Shown here piece after piece: positions 7,038 to 16,611 of a stretch of 64,000 nt of DNA. The notes under the pieces were generated by a model. That model saw only the letters and a program-made list of their open reading frames with translations, was not told the origin of the DNA and made no database searches. Both the position numbers and the translations under genes were made by a program. Positions within the stretch are counted from its first letter, which is position 1. Each line of letters opens with the position of its first letter. The DNA comes from Parabacteroides timonensis (GTDB taxonomy: Bacteria > Bacteroidota > Bacteroidia > Bacteroidales > Tannerellaceae), in assembly GCF_900128505.1 (NCBI RefSeq), contig NZ_LT669940.1, forward strand, positions 1,730,764 to 1,794,763, given 5' to 3'.

Positions 7038-9566
7038 ATGATGAAAAAGATCAAAAGAATCATCACCTCTTTCTTAATCCTTTCAGCATGCTTCTCCGGC
7101 CCTTCCTTCGCTAAGGCCGGAGATTTAGCGAGCAAGCCCGATTCGGCCTATCTGTTCTCGTATGCCACCGACAAGGACAATAACCATAACGGGCTACATT
7201 TCGCCTGGAGTACGGACAAAAAGAACTGGCACCGTATCGGCCCCGAACACAGCTTCCTGCGTTGCGACTACGGACGTTGGGGAACGGAAAAAAGAATGCT
7301 TTCCCCCTACCTCATCCGGACATCCGACGGATTATGGCACTGTTTCTGGACTCTCAACGAATCCACCCAAACGTTTGGTCATGCGGCTTCCGCCGATCTC
7401 GTTACCTGGGGAAGACAATCGTATTCGACAACTACCGGCGACCTCAGCACTTATAATCCGTCGACACCGGCCGCTTATCCGCAGGATGGACGTTGCACGG
7501 TTGTCCTCTACGACAAACCGGAAACCGGCGTGATCCACAAAGTCCCCTGGGAGGTAGTCGACAAACTGATTGCCGCTAAAGACATGGTCGCTTACAAAGA
7601 CAGGATTTACAGCGAAACCACCCAGGAAGATCCGGTGCGCTTCGCCTCCCTGAAACCGTTCAATACGACAGTCATAGTAAACGGCAACCAAAAGAAACCA
7701 ATCAGCGACCTGTTGGTCGGGGCCTTTTTTGAAGATATCAATTATGCCGCCGATGGAGGCCTTTATGCCGAGTTGATACAAAACCGTGATTTCGAATACT
7801 CGCCTGCCGACAAGGAAGGAAACGATCCGGCCTGGAACAGTAAAAAGTCATGGACCCTGAAAGGGGCAAACGCCTCCTTCACCATCGACTCCACGCAACC
7901 GATCCATCCTAACAACCTGCATTATGCCGTATTAAAAACGGATCAGCCCGGCGCAGCCCTGGTTAACGAAGGTTTTGACGGCATCACGCTCAAAGCCGGC
8001 GACAAATATAAATTCTCCCTCTTCGCCCGTACACTGGACGGAAAGAACGGAAAGCTACAAGTTCGTCTGACCGGTAAGGACGGCCGTATCCATGCGGAAG
8101 GTTTCACCGGAGGATTATCACGTGAATGGAAAAAACTGCCGGTCACACTTACAGCCCTGGAAAATGTATCCGATGCACAGTTGGAGGTCGTAACCCGGAC
8201 GCCCGGTACTATTGCCCTGGACATGATCTCCCTCTTCCCTGAAAAAACATTCATGAACCGTCCGAACGGCCTTCGTGCCGATCTGGCACAGGCCATTGCC
8301 GATATCCACCCGCGTTTCATACGTTTCCCCGGAGGATGTGTGGCGCATGGCGACGGACTGGATAATATGTACCGCTGGAAAAACACGATCGGCCCGTTGG
8401 AGGCACGCAAACCGCAACGTAATCTTTGGGGTTATCACCAGACAGCGGGGTTAGGTTATTTCGAATACTTCCGCTTCTGCGAAGACATCGGGGCCGAACC
8501 TGTTCCTGTCGTAGCTGCCGGCGTTCCCTGCCAGAATTCGGCTTGCACTCACCGAGGAGGCGGACAACAAGGAGGTATTCCTATGTGTGAAATGGACGGC
8601 TACGTACAGGAAATACTCGACCTGATCGAATATGCCAACGGCGATGTAAAAACCGAGTGGGGTAAAAAACGGGCCGAAGCCGGACATCCGAAGCCTTTCA
8701 ACCTTAAATATATCGGTATCGGAAACGAAGACCTGATCACCGACATCTTTGAGGAACGGTTCACCATGTTGTTTAATGCCGTGAAAGAAAAACACCCGGA
8801 AATAACCGTTATCGGAACAGTCGGCCCTTATTCGGAAGGTACCGATTACGAAGAGGGATGGGAGCTTGCCAACAAACTGAATATACCGATGGTAGACGAG
8901 CATTATTACCAGAAACCGGGGTGGTTTATCCATAATCAGGATTACTACGACAAATACGACCGTTCGAAATCGAAAGTATATCTGGGTGAATATGCCGCCC
9001 ACCTTCCCGGCCGCCCCAACAATCTGGAAACGGCCCTTTCGGAAGCATTGTATATGACCGCACTCGAACGCAACGGGGATGTGGTGCACATGACATCCTA
9101 TGCTCCCCTGCTTGCCAAAGAAGGCCATACGCAGTGGAATCCTGATTTAATCTATTTCAATAATGAAGAGGTGAAACCGACCGTCGGATATTATGTGCAG
9201 CAACTTTACGGACAGCATGCCGGAGACGAATACCTGAACAGCCGGGTAATCCTGCCGGAAGAAAATGACGCCGTGCAGAAACGCATAGCCTCCTCCGTGG
9301 TACGCGATAGCCGAAGCAACGACCTGATCGTTAAGCTGGTCAACCTACTGCCTGTCCCGACACAAACCAGTGTATTATTAAAGGATATCCCGGTAGTTGA
9401 AGAAACAGCCACCCTGACGACACTGAGCGGCAAACCCGACGACAAACAGGCAAAGCCCGTCACTACGACGATCCGTGTCAGCAACGATTTCGACATCGAC
9501 CTGCCGGCTTACTCATTCACTGTGATCCGTATCAAACAGAACAATATTAATCTTAAAAGCAAATAA
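7038..9566 (+). CDS. GH51 alpha-L-arabinofuranosidase with GH43-like N-terminal segment
   Basis: 842 residues. After a signal peptide (cut near FAKAG), residues ~35-190 resemble part of a GH43-type five-bladed propeller (FAWSTDKKNWH, LSPYLIRTSDGLWHCFW, SADLVTWGR), but too short for a complete catalytic domain. Residues ~210-245 begin the GH51 fold (LLVGAFFEDINYAADGG), a CBM4-like sandwich (~265-400) is inserted, and the TIM barrel follows (RFPGGCVAHG). Acid/base Glu564 is in GIGNEDLI and nucleophile Glu651 is in YLGEYAAH. The C-terminal beta-domain closes the protein. GH51 enzymes hydrolyse terminal alpha-L-arabinofuranosyl groups. It is co-transcribed with GH27 upstream and a second GH51 only 3 nt downstream. 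The N-terminal segment may bind substrate rather than cleave it. Confidence 0.9.
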   Translation: MMKKIKRIITSFLILSACFSGPSFAKAGDLASKPDSAYLFSYATDKDNNHNGLHFAWSTDKKNWHRIGPEHSFLRCDYGRWGTEKRMLSPYLIRTSDGLWHCFWTLNESTQTFGHAASADLVTWGRQSYSTTTGDLSTYNPSTPAAYPQDGRCTVVLYDKPETGVIHKVPWEVVDKLIAAKDMVAYKDRIYSETTQEDPVRFASLKPFNTTVIVNGNQKKPISDLLVGAFFEDINYAADGGLYAELIQNRDFEYSPADKEGNDPAWNSKKSWTLKGANASFTIDSTQPIHPNNLHYAVLKTDQPGAALVNEGFDGITLKAGDKYKFSLFARTLDGKNGKLQVRLTGKDGRIHAEGFTGGLSREWKKLPVTLTALENVSDAQLEVVTRTPGTIALDMISLFPEKTFMNRPNGLRADLAQAIADIHPRFIRFPGGCVAHGDGLDNMYRWKNTIGPLEARKPQRNLWGYHQTAGLGYFEYFRFCEDIGAEPVPVVAAGVPCQNSACTHRGGGQQGGIPMCEMDGYVQEILDLIEYANGDVKTEWGKKRAEAGHPKPFNLKYIGIGNEDLITDIFEERFTMLFNAVKEKHPEITVIGTVGPYSEGTDYEEGWELANKLNIPMVDEHYYQKPGWFIHNQDYYDKYDRSKSKVYLGEYAAHLPGRPNNLETALSEALYMTALERNGDVVHMTSYAPLLAKEGHTQWNPDLIYFNNEEVKPTVGYYVQQLYGQHAGDEYLNSRVILPEENDAVQKRIASSVVRDSRSNDLIVKLVNLLPVPTQTSVLLKDIPVVEETATLTTLSGKPDDKQAKPVTTTIRVSNDFDIDLPAYSFTVIRIKQNNINLKSK

Positions 9567-9569
9567 TCC

Positions 9570-11108
9570 ATGAAAAAATTATTCATCAGTGCCCTGGCAT
9601 TCCTGGCACTTCCCCTATTCGCCCAAAAAGATGCCAGCATCCGTGTATATCCCCAACAGGGTACACAACAGATCAGCAAACATATCTACGGTCAGTTCGC
9701 CGAACACCTCGGAACCTGTATCTATGGTGGCCTCTGGGTCGGACCGGAGTCGGATATACCCAACACACAAGGTTACCGCAACGACGTATTGCAGGCATTA
9801 AAAGAATTACATATTCCCAACCTGCGCTGGCCGGGTGGTTGCTTTGCCGACGAATACCACTGGATGGACGGCATCGGCCCTAAAGAAAACCGCCCAAAGA
9901 TGGTAAACAACAACTGGGGAGGAACAATCGAAGACAACAGTTTCGGTACCCACGAATTCCTGAACCTCTGTGAACTACTGGGCTGCGAACCTTATGTCAG
10001 CGCCAATGTAGGAAGCGGGACTGTGGAGGAAATGGCTAAATGGGTCGAATATATGACCTCGGAAGGCGACAGCCCGATGGCACGCCTGCGTCGGCAAAAT
10101 GGCCGCGATAAGGCATGGAACGTAAAGTTTATCGGTGTCGGCAACGAGAGTTGGGGTTGCGGAGGTAGTATGCGCCCGGAATATTATGCAGACCTGTATC
10201 GCCGCTACTCGACTTATTGCCGTAATTACGATGGCAACCGTCTGTTCAAGATCGCCAGCGGTGCCAGCGATTACGATTACAACTGGACGGAGACGCTGAT
10301 GAAAAACGTAGGTGGTCGCATGGACGGTCTTTCCCTGCACTATTACACTGTGACCGGATGGAGCGGTAGCAAAGGATCCGCTACCGACTTCAACAAAGAG
10401 GATTATTACTGGACGATGGGCAAATGCCTCGAAATAGAAGATGTTATCAAAAAACACATCACCATCATGGACAAATACGATCCGAAAAAGAACGTAGCCC
10501 TGATGCTCGACGAATGGGGTACCTGGTGGGACGAAGAACCGGGAACTATCAATGGTCACCTTTACCAGCAAAACACAATGCGGGATGCTTTCGTAGCCGC
10601 CCTCTCCCTAAATGTATTCCATAAATACACCGACCGTCTGAAAATGACCAATATCGCCCAGATCGTAAATGTACTTCAGTCCATGATCCTGACCAACGGT
10701 CCGAAAATGATGCTGACCCCGACGTACCATGTCTTCGAAATGTATAAAGTACATCAGGATGCCACATTCCTTCCGATGGACCTGATCTGCGACAAGACCC
10801 TGGTACGTGACAACCGGGAAGTTCCGATGCTGAGTGCCTCCGCCTCTAAAGACAAAAGCGGAGTGATCCATATCACATTGGCAAACGTGGATACGGACAA
10901 CGCACAAAATATCACCCTCGACCTGCAAGGACAAAAAATAACCGGTGTGAACGGCCGTATCCTCACCTCACCTTCCATCAACGACCACAACACTTTTGAA
11001 AAGCCCGATTTCGTAAAACCGGTAGCTTTCAACGGTGCAAAAGTGGAAAAAGGCCAGCTTAAAATAAATATGCCGGCTAAATCGATCGTCGTTCTGGAGG
11101 TAAAATAA
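9570..11108 (+). CDS. GH51 alpha-N-arabinofuranosidase (intracellular-type fold, exported)
   Basis: 512 residues with a cleavable signal (MKKLFISALAFLALPLFAQ). The family start motif ISKHIYGQFAEHLG and the LRWPGGCFADEYHW segment are present. The acid/base is Glu193 in GVGNESWGCGG and the nucleophile is Glu315 in MLDEWGTWW. A C-terminal beta-domain (about residues 390-510) is complete. It removes alpha-linked arabinofuranose from arabinans, arabinoxylan or arabinogalactan side chains. It follows the larger GH51 with 3 nt between stop and start, so the two are translated together. Two GH51 genes in a row probably split linkage or chain-length specificities. A weak terminator follows. Confidence 0.93.
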   Translation: MKKLFISALAFLALPLFAQKDASIRVYPQQGTQQISKHIYGQFAEHLGTCIYGGLWVGPESDIPNTQGYRNDVLQALKELHIPNLRWPGGCFADEYHWMDGIGPKENRPKMVNNNWGGTIEDNSFGTHEFLNLCELLGCEPYVSANVGSGTVEEMAKWVEYMTSEGDSPMARLRRQNGRDKAWNVKFIGVGNESWGCGGSMRPEYYADLYRRYSTYCRNYDGNRLFKIASGASDYDYNWTETLMKNVGGRMDGLSLHYYTVTGWSGSKGSATDFNKEDYYWTMGKCLEIEDVIKKHITIMDKYDPKKNVALMLDEWGTWWDEEPGTINGHLYQQNTMRDAFVAALSLNVFHKYTDRLKMTNIAQIVNVLQSMILTNGPKMMLTPTYHVFEMYKVHQDATFLPMDLICDKTLVRDNREVPMLSASASKDKSGVIHITLANVDTDNAQNITLDLQGQKITGVNGRILTSPSINDHNTFEKPDFVKPVAFNGAKVEKGQLKINMPAKSIVVLEVK

Positions 11109-11125
11109 GAGTCCCAACCGATATG

Positions 11126-11153
11126 CACGTATCGATAGCTCCGATACGTGTTT
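11126..11153 (+). terminator. Weak terminator after the GH51 gene
   Basis: CACGTATCG and CGATACGTG, 9 bp perfect with a 7-nt loop, then a short T-run. Confidence 0.5.
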
Positions 11154-11221
11154 ATCGATGGTGTCGATATTTACAGTGTATTTTATCAGGTTGAGCAAGT
11201 GGATAAACAGAAATTGTTTTC

Positions 11222-11229
11222 TACCTTTG
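11222..11229 (+). promoter_or_regulatory. -7 promoter box of the nucleotidyltransferase
   Basis: TACCTTTG matches TAnnTTTG and lies 40 nt before the ATG at 11270. No clear -33 element. Confidence 0.55.
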
Positions 11230-11269
11230 CCTGCAGAATGAAAAATACATTATCTAAAATAAAAGAATT

Positions 11270-12172
11270 ATGAAACCTACATTATTTGTATTAGCAGCCG
11301 GAATGGGTAGCCGCTACGGGGGCTTGAAACAGCTTGACGGTCTGGGCCCTAATGGTGAAACAATCATGGACTACTCTATTTTCGACGCTATCCGCGGTGG
11401 ATTTGGAAAATTAGTTTTTGTTATCCGTGAATCATTTGAAAAAGATTTCCGCGAAAAGATCATTTCCAAATACGAAAATCATATTCCTGTTGAAGTTGTA
11501 TTCCAGGACCTGAATAGCCTGCCGGAAGGCTTCACTTGCCCGGAAGGCCGCGAAAAACCCTGGGGTACCAATCATGCTGTCCTGATGGGTAAAGATGTTA
11601 TCAAAGAACCGTTTGCCGTTATCAACGCCGACGATTTCTACGGACGCGACAGCTTCGCCGTATTAGGTAAAGCGCTGACAGAAATGTACGGTAAGAAAAA
11701 TGACTACTGTATGGTAGGCTACCGTGTTGGTAATACATTGAGCGAAAGTGGTTCAGTAGCCCGTGGCGTTTGCGAAACAAATGCAGAAGGTTACCTGACA
11801 GGCGTTGTAGAACGTACAGCTATCGAACGTATCGACGGTGATATCCAGTTTATCGACGAAAACGGCAAGAAAGTGGTTCTGGACGAAAATACTCCGGTAT
11901 CCATGAATATGTGGGGATTCACTCCCGATTACTTTGCTTATTCAGAAGAATTCTTCAAAGACTTCCTGAAAAAGAATATGGGTAACCTGAAAAGCGAATA
12001 TTTCATTCCGCTAATGGTTAACGAGCTGATCACAAACGGTACAGCCCGTGTTAAAGTATGGGACACTACTTCCAAATGGTTCGGTGTAACTTATGCCGCC
12101 GACCGTCAGGGCGTAGTAGATAAGATCCAGGCATTGGTAGATGCAGGAGAATATCCGAGCAAGTTATTTTAA
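11270..12172 (+). CDS. Sugar-phosphate nucleotidyltransferase family protein
   Basis: 300 residues, cytoplasmic. The N-terminus carries the nucleotide-binding signature LAAGMGSRYGGLKQLDGLGP, and VINADDFYG supplies the metal-binding aspartates. This is the NTP_transferase fold used by UTP-glucose-1-phosphate uridylyltransferase and related enzymes that activate sugars. The Rossmann-like domain runs to about residue 240, followed by a short C-terminal part. It has its own promoter and a strong terminator, so it is monocistronic. The sugar and nucleotide cannot be told from sequence alone, although the GSRYGG variant is typical of a Bacteroidota subfamily annotated only as nucleotidyltransferase. 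Confidence 0.85.
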   Translation: MKPTLFVLAAGMGSRYGGLKQLDGLGPNGETIMDYSIFDAIRGGFGKLVFVIRESFEKDFREKIISKYENHIPVEVVFQDLNSLPEGFTCPEGREKPWGTNHAVLMGKDVIKEPFAVINADDFYGRDSFAVLGKALTEMYGKKNDYCMVGYRVGNTLSESGSVARGVCETNAEGYLTGVVERTAIERIDGDIQFIDENGKKVVLDENTPVSMNMWGFTPDYFAYSEEFFKDFLKKNMGNLKSEYFIPLMVNELITNGTARVKVWDTTSKWFGVTYAADRQGVVDKIQALVDAGEYPSKLF

Positions 12173-12190
12173 TTGATAAAACATATATGT

Positions 12191-12244
12191 AAATTCCCGG
12201 AAGGAATACCGTTGTCGGTAATTCTTTTCGGGAATTTCTTTTAT
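12191..12244 (+). terminator. Rho-independent terminator after the nucleotidyltransferase
   Basis: A long interrupted hairpin: AAATTCCCG pairs with CGGGAATTT, and a nested GAATACCG pairs with CGGTAATTC. A T-rich tail follows. It lies inside the apparent 5' extension of the next ORF, which argues for the downstream start at 12290. Confidence 0.75.
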
Positions 12245-12289
12245 TCTGAAAAATGTAGTAATATTGCATACTACTTACAGAGAGGATAC

Positions 12290-12877
12290 ATGGGGATCAG
12301 AGAAAATACGGATACTGAATTAGTTAACCTTCTTATACGGGATGATGAAACTGCTTTTAGCGAATTATATATCCGCTATAAAGACAAGTTGTATTACTTC
12401 TGTCTTAATCTGCTCAAGTCAAAAGAGGAAGCGAATGATATTGTCCAGGAAATCTTTATCCGTATCTGGGAGTCCCGAAACTTTATTAACCCAGATTTGT
12501 CCTTCTCTTCCTTCCTTTACACAATGGCTCGTAACCGAATATTGAATTATTTCCGGGATATAGATATCGACGTCAAAGTAAAGTCTATACTTGCACAAAG
12601 AACCCCTGTAGAAGAAGAGATCATCGAGTCCGAGCTAATCTATACAGAATATCAGAAAATACTGAAAGAAGCAATAGAAGCATTGCCTCCTCAAAGGAAA
12701 AAGATATTTAACATGAGTCGGGAAGATAATATGACTCACAAAGAAATTGCCGCCCAATTAGGAATATCGGTTAACACCGTTCAGGAGCATATATCCGAAT
12801 CTCTGCGTTTCATTAAAAATCATTTCAACAAGTATACAGATATATCTTTAAGCTTATTGCTTTATATTGTTATATAA
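12290..12877 (+). CDS. ECF RNA polymerase sigma factor (sigma-70 family)
   Basis: 195 residues starting MGIRENTD. The frame is open from 12173, but the upstream part crosses the previous terminator and has no good start, so the ATG at 12290 is chosen. Region 2 spans about residues 20-90 (AFSELYIRYKDKLYYFCLNLL, IVQEIFIRIW) and region 4 about 125-185 (ALPPQRKKIFNMS, then the helix-turn-helix HKEIAAQLGISVNTVQEH). Bacteroidota ECF factors of this kind are held by FecR-type anti-sigmas and drive susC/susD operons. It converges with the sulfatase-GH89 PUL, and the FecR gene of that PUL is at the far end, so this may be the matching sigma although separated by 10 kb. Confidence 0.88.
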   Translation: MGIRENTDTELVNLLIRDDETAFSELYIRYKDKLYYFCLNLLKSKEEANDIVQEIFIRIWESRNFINPDLSFSSFLYTMARNRILNYFRDIDIDVKVKSILAQRTPVEEEIIESELIYTEYQKILKEAIEALPPQRKKIFNMSREDNMTHKEIAAQLGISVNTVQEHISESLRFIKNHFNKYTDISLSLLLYIVI

Positions 12878-12880
12878 GAA

Positions 12881-12926
12881 GAGGAATAAAATCTGTTTGA
12901 TACCGATTATTATTCCTCCCCTTTTT
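12881..12926. terminator. Bidirectional terminator between sigma factor and sulfatase
   Basis: GAGGAATAA and TTATTCCTC, 9 bp perfect, with a T-run on the plus strand and a T/A-rich tail on the minus strand. It lies between two convergent genes. Confidence 0.6.
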
Positions 12927-12935
12927 ATATTCGGG

Positions 12936-14462
12936 TTACATTTCAAAGCTTTTTACTACCGGATCTATATGAGCCTCCGACATCATTTGTTCCAATTGCT
13001 TAACAATATCGGGATGTTCAGTGGCTATATCATGTTGTTCAGTAGGGTCGTCTTTCAGGTTATACAAACTCATTTGAGTATTTCCCTTCTTTATGTCAGG
13101 AATATACCCCTTCCAGTCTCCTACTCGAATGGCTTTCGAGCCACCCCCTTCCGGATACTCCCAATATAAGTATTCATGTTCCGGCTGCATTTTCCCTTGC
13201 AACACAGGAAAAAAGCTGATCCCATCTAACTGATTAACAGTCACTCCTGCAATATCCGCCAAAGTGGGCATCACATCCCAGAATGCAGAAACATGGTTGG
13301 TTATTGTTCCAGGTTTTATCAGTCCCGGCCAAGTAGCAATCATCGGCACACGAATACCTCCTTCACGAAGAGAAGCCTTCCCCCAACCCTGATCCGAGTT
13401 AAAAGGTCTTGCACTATCAAACCAGCGGGAATCGGTACCTCCGTTAAATGTCGGCCCATTATCACTGGTAAAAATCACCAACGTATTTTCATAAATTCCC
13501 AGATCCTTCAATTGTTGTATAAGTGCTCCGATCTGCTCATCCCAGTAACTGATCATTGCAGCATAAGTTGCATGAGGATATCTGCACGGGAAATATCCTT
13601 TATTTCCCGTATAAGGAACTTCATCTCCAAATTTATCCACATAATGTTTCACCCAACGTTCAGGAGCCTGGAGCGGGACATGAGGTAGAGGAGTTGTCCA
13701 CATCATAAAGAAAGGAACATCCTTATTTCCATTGATAAATGAAGTAATTTCCTTGAACATCAAATCCGGTGCATATTCTTTCTGAGTGTATTTTGCATAA
13801 CTTTCTAAAGCCATTGTATCAACTCCTGCATTCAGTTTTGTTCCGGGTTCCAATAAAACATTTGATAAATACTCCCGGTTTTCATTTCTGTACAAAAACG
13901 GCGGGAAATAGGTATGTGCCTGACGCTGACAATTATATCCATAGAAAAAATCGAATCCGACTTTATTCGGAGTACTCTCAGACCCGGGATAACCCAATCC
14001 CCATTTTCCAATGCAAGCAGTGGTATATCCAGCGGATTTCATCATAGAGGCCAGTGTTTGCGTTCCTGCAAGTAGTGGGCGTTGTCCCTCTAATGTAGAG
14101 TCAGCCAACATAGCCTCATGACTCCACACATCCCCTCTTTCCGGCATCTCATCATTCCCACGGATATAAGAGTGCCCTGTATGTTTTCCGGTTAGTAATA
14201 CACAACGTGAAGGAGCAGATACAGCTGTCCCAGAATAATGCTGTGTAAAACGTATCCCATTTTCGGCTAGTTTATCGATATTAGGAGTTTCAATTTGTTT
14301 CTGACCATAACATCCCAGTTCTGCATATCCCAGATCATCGGCTAAAATATATATAATATTCGGCTGTTTCTGTTTTGTTTCCAGTTTGGTCTGACAAGAG
14401 GATAAGGCCATTATACCCAAAACAGACAAACCGGTATTCTTTATTAATACAAAATCTTTCAT
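12936..14462 (-). CDS. Type I (S1) sulfatase lipoprotein, serine-type
   Basis: 508 residues. Lipoprotein signal with Cys23 (ALSSC). The alkaline-phosphatase/sulfatase fold begins at NIIYILADDLGY, with Asp42/Asp43 as calcium ligands. The formylglycine motif is S-A-P-S-R (Ser82 to Arg86) followed by LLTGKHTGH, so activation needs an anaerobic radical-SAM maturase (anSME) encoded elsewhere. TSDNGP and the KASLREGGIRVPMI segment complete the active site. It removes sulfate esters from glycans in the periplasm or at the cell surface. It is the last gene of the PUL, 8 nt behind the GH89 gene, fitting desulfation together with alpha-GlcNAc and alpha-Gal removal. The sulfatase subfamily and target position were not determined. 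Confidence 0.92.
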   Translation of the reverse strand: MKDFVLIKNTGLSVLGIMALSSCQTKLETKQKQPNIIYILADDLGYAELGCYGQKQIETPNIDKLAENGIRFTQHYSGTAVSAPSRCVLLTGKHTGHSYIRGNDEMPERGDVWSHEAMLADSTLEGQRPLLAGTQTLASMMKSAGYTTACIGKWGLGYPGSESTPNKVGFDFFYGYNCQRQAHTYFPPFLYRNENREYLSNVLLEPGTKLNAGVDTMALESYAKYTQKEYAPDLMFKEITSFINGNKDVPFFMMWTTPLPHVPLQAPERWVKHYVDKFGDEVPYTGNKGYFPCRYPHATYAAMISYWDEQIGALIQQLKDLGIYENTLVIFTSDNGPTFNGGTDSRWFDSARPFNSDQGWGKASLREGGIRVPMIATWPGLIKPGTITNHVSAFWDVMPTLADIAGVTVNQLDGISFFPVLQGKMQPEHEYLYWEYPEGGGSKAIRVGDWKGYIPDIKKGNTQMSLYNLKDDPTEQHDIATEHPDIVKQLEQMMSEAHIDPVVKSFEM

Positions 14463-14470
14463 ATTTACGT

Positions 14471-16606
14471 CTAATTAAAGTTTATACAATCTTCCACCAG
14501 CTTATATAAGTCCGGCTTTGAAGAGACTGGAAGGGCATGCGGTTTAGTCCATGCTTCCTCCAGAGGATAATAATCCGGCTCCGGAACCTGCTCTCCATGA
14601 ACAGTTTGTATCAACCAGTCGAAAAACATTTCCCAGCGGGGATAATAATATTCTTTCAGTAACCCACTCCACTCACGATGCGCATAATCGATCAACTGAC
14701 TCTTCTCATCAGACCAAGTTGTAATCAATACACGCGCATTATATTCGAATAAGTCTTTATCGACTGGATCTGTCACGCAATTTCTGGCCTGAGTAATCCA
14801 GCTTGAAACCGACAGTTCAGATCGGCAAGACAGTAACTGATCTTGCAACAGAATCAGATCCAAAAACTTTTGAGAATAATAAGTCACCGAATCTACATCC
14901 TTATTTTTATAACACCGAATTATTTGATGATACAGGACACGTCCTTTATTAGCAACTAGTTGCCTGGTAAAATCTACCAGATCGTATTCATAAGCATCAT
15001 GTCCTTTATATTTGTCCTTCACACTAGCAAATAATTTCACACCTTCTTCGAACTCACTTTCCTCGTAATAGATTCGTGCACTTCCCCAAGCCGATACTGT
15101 ACGGACTTTTAAAGAAGGACGAGCACAAAAATAACTTTCTGAAGGACGACGATGTCCTTTATATGTACCGTAAGCTGTTTTATAGAGTATATCCCAAGCT
15201 TTATTCAACACTTCATCAGGATACCCATATCTGTAAGTAGCATAATCATGTAGCCAGTTTGTTAGCTCCGGAACTGAATCTCTCCAACGCATTTCACAAG
15301 CCAGATCGAAAACTACCGGGTTTGTACCGATACCTTCAGGAACATTTCCGATACCTTTGAGCCAAGGAAATGTCATGGTATTAGTACGAGCTCGCACTGG
15401 TTCCGAAGCAATCGCATCCAAACGTCCATGTAATCCGATATTACCACCCCAGTTAGTGATATTTGCCCACACCCATGGAAATCCGCCAAAAGCATTCCGT
15501 TCGCTCCAACGATCCCAATATTCAGCACACAAATCTATTATAATCGTATTCTTTTTCGATAAACCTGCCAATAACTCTTCTGTCGGATTTCCACCCCATG
15601 ACTGAATAACCCAGACACTACCGGGAACAGCATTTTGCATAGCCTCCTGAACACATTCAGCAGCTTCCGTCACGTTTATATTCTCTGTTTTTCCCCCTTC
15701 GTGAAACAAATCACCTGCATAATAATGGACTGTTCCATATAGTTTCTCATACTCTTCATACCACACAGATGCCATTTCTTCAAATAAAGGATCAATTGGA
15801 TTTAGTACCGGAGGACGATCAAAATTAATCCATTTCCCTTGTCCGATAATATCTGCTTCCGGATATTTAGTAGAAAGATTTCCCGGAACCATACCAAAAA
15901 ATGCCTGAAAAACAGGTTCCATCCCGTATGCTTTCATCCGTGCCAAAATCTTTTTCTGCAACTCTTCCTGCCTGTTGAACCAGCTATCAGGTAATGGGCC
16001 TCCCATTCCTTCCAAATTCCCCATCAAGAACCAGCCCAGATAAGCTGGCCCCGGAATAAACTCTTTTATCTCTTTCTCCGAATAATTGAACCTTTTCAGC
16101 ATATTACGCCACACACATTCAACTCCCACCATCGCCATTGGAGTAGTAATACCGTTCATTGCCATCCGGTCTATTTCGCGTTCCCATTCTTCCCACCCCC
16201 AGAAAGCCATAGAGTAGCTGAAAGTGCAATAATTCAGATAAAATCCTGTACGAAGGGGAGTTTGCATTCTGACCTTCTCCTCTAATATTGGTAGTTTTTC
16301 CGGTATTTGAGTTTGATTACCACACCAGGAAAAAGAACTGTTACAGTAATATTTTAGATACCAATTCAAACCGGATGCCAAACTAACAGGGGAATTCCCT
16401 CGTATCTGTATTTGCTGTCCGACAGAACTTAATTCAAAATAATCTTCCTCTGTCGGTAATATTTCCGTTTTAAATATAAACTGTTTTTCATATCCGGGAA
16501 GAACCCTTTTTACCAGATCCTCCAAAACATCAGTTGCTTTTACATTGCATACTGTTGCTACACAAAAAAGACCGATAAATAAAACTCTTATTTTCAAATT
16601 CTTCAT
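14471..16606 (-). CDS. GH89 alpha-N-acetylglucosaminidase
   Basis: About 711 residues, homologous to human NAGLU. After a signal peptide there is the N-terminal domain (~25-100) and then the catalytic barrel beginning at PLRTGFYLNYCTFSYSMAFW, with the family blocks WEREIDRMAMNGI, AYLGWFLMGNLEGMGGPLP, YAGDLFHEGG and LCAEYWDRW. The helical C-terminal domain is complete. The ATG at 16606 (MKNLKIR) is preferred; a TTG three codons upstream would overlap the previous stop. GH89 releases terminal alpha-linked GlcNAc, found in heparan sulfate and in alpha-1,4-GlcNAc-capped gastric mucin. It lies between GH27 and a sulfatase in one operon, which supports a sulfated host glycan as target. Confidence 0.93.
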   Translation of the reverse strand: MKNLKIRVLFIGLFCVATVCNVKATDVLEDLVKRVLPGYEKQFIFKTEILPTEEDYFELSSVGQQIQIRGNSPVSLASGLNWYLKYYCNSSFSWCGNQTQIPEKLPILEEKVRMQTPLRTGFYLNYCTFSYSMAFWGWEEWEREIDRMAMNGITTPMAMVGVECVWRNMLKRFNYSEKEIKEFIPGPAYLGWFLMGNLEGMGGPLPDSWFNRQEELQKKILARMKAYGMEPVFQAFFGMVPGNLSTKYPEADIIGQGKWINFDRPPVLNPIDPLFEEMASVWYEEYEKLYGTVHYYAGDLFHEGGKTENINVTEAAECVQEAMQNAVPGSVWVIQSWGGNPTEELLAGLSKKNTIIIDLCAEYWDRWSERNAFGGFPWVWANITNWGGNIGLHGRLDAIASEPVRARTNTMTFPWLKGIGNVPEGIGTNPVVFDLACEMRWRDSVPELTNWLHDYATYRYGYPDEVLNKAWDILYKTAYGTYKGHRRPSESYFCARPSLKVRTVSAWGSARIYYEESEFEEGVKLFASVKDKYKGHDAYEYDLVDFTRQLVANKGRVLYHQIIRCYKNKDVDSVTYYSQKFLDLILLQDQLLSCRSELSVSSWITQARNCVTDPVDKDLFEYNARVLITTWSDEKSQLIDYAHREWSGLLKEYYYPRWEMFFDWLIQTVHGEQVPEPDYYPLEEAWTKPHALPVSSKPDLYKLVEDCINFN

Positions 16607-16611
16607 ATCAA

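Noticed and set aside
12173..12289. N-terminal 39-codon extension of the ECF sigma factor
   Set aside because: It runs through the terminator of the previous gene, has no family similarity and begins with a non-ATG codon.
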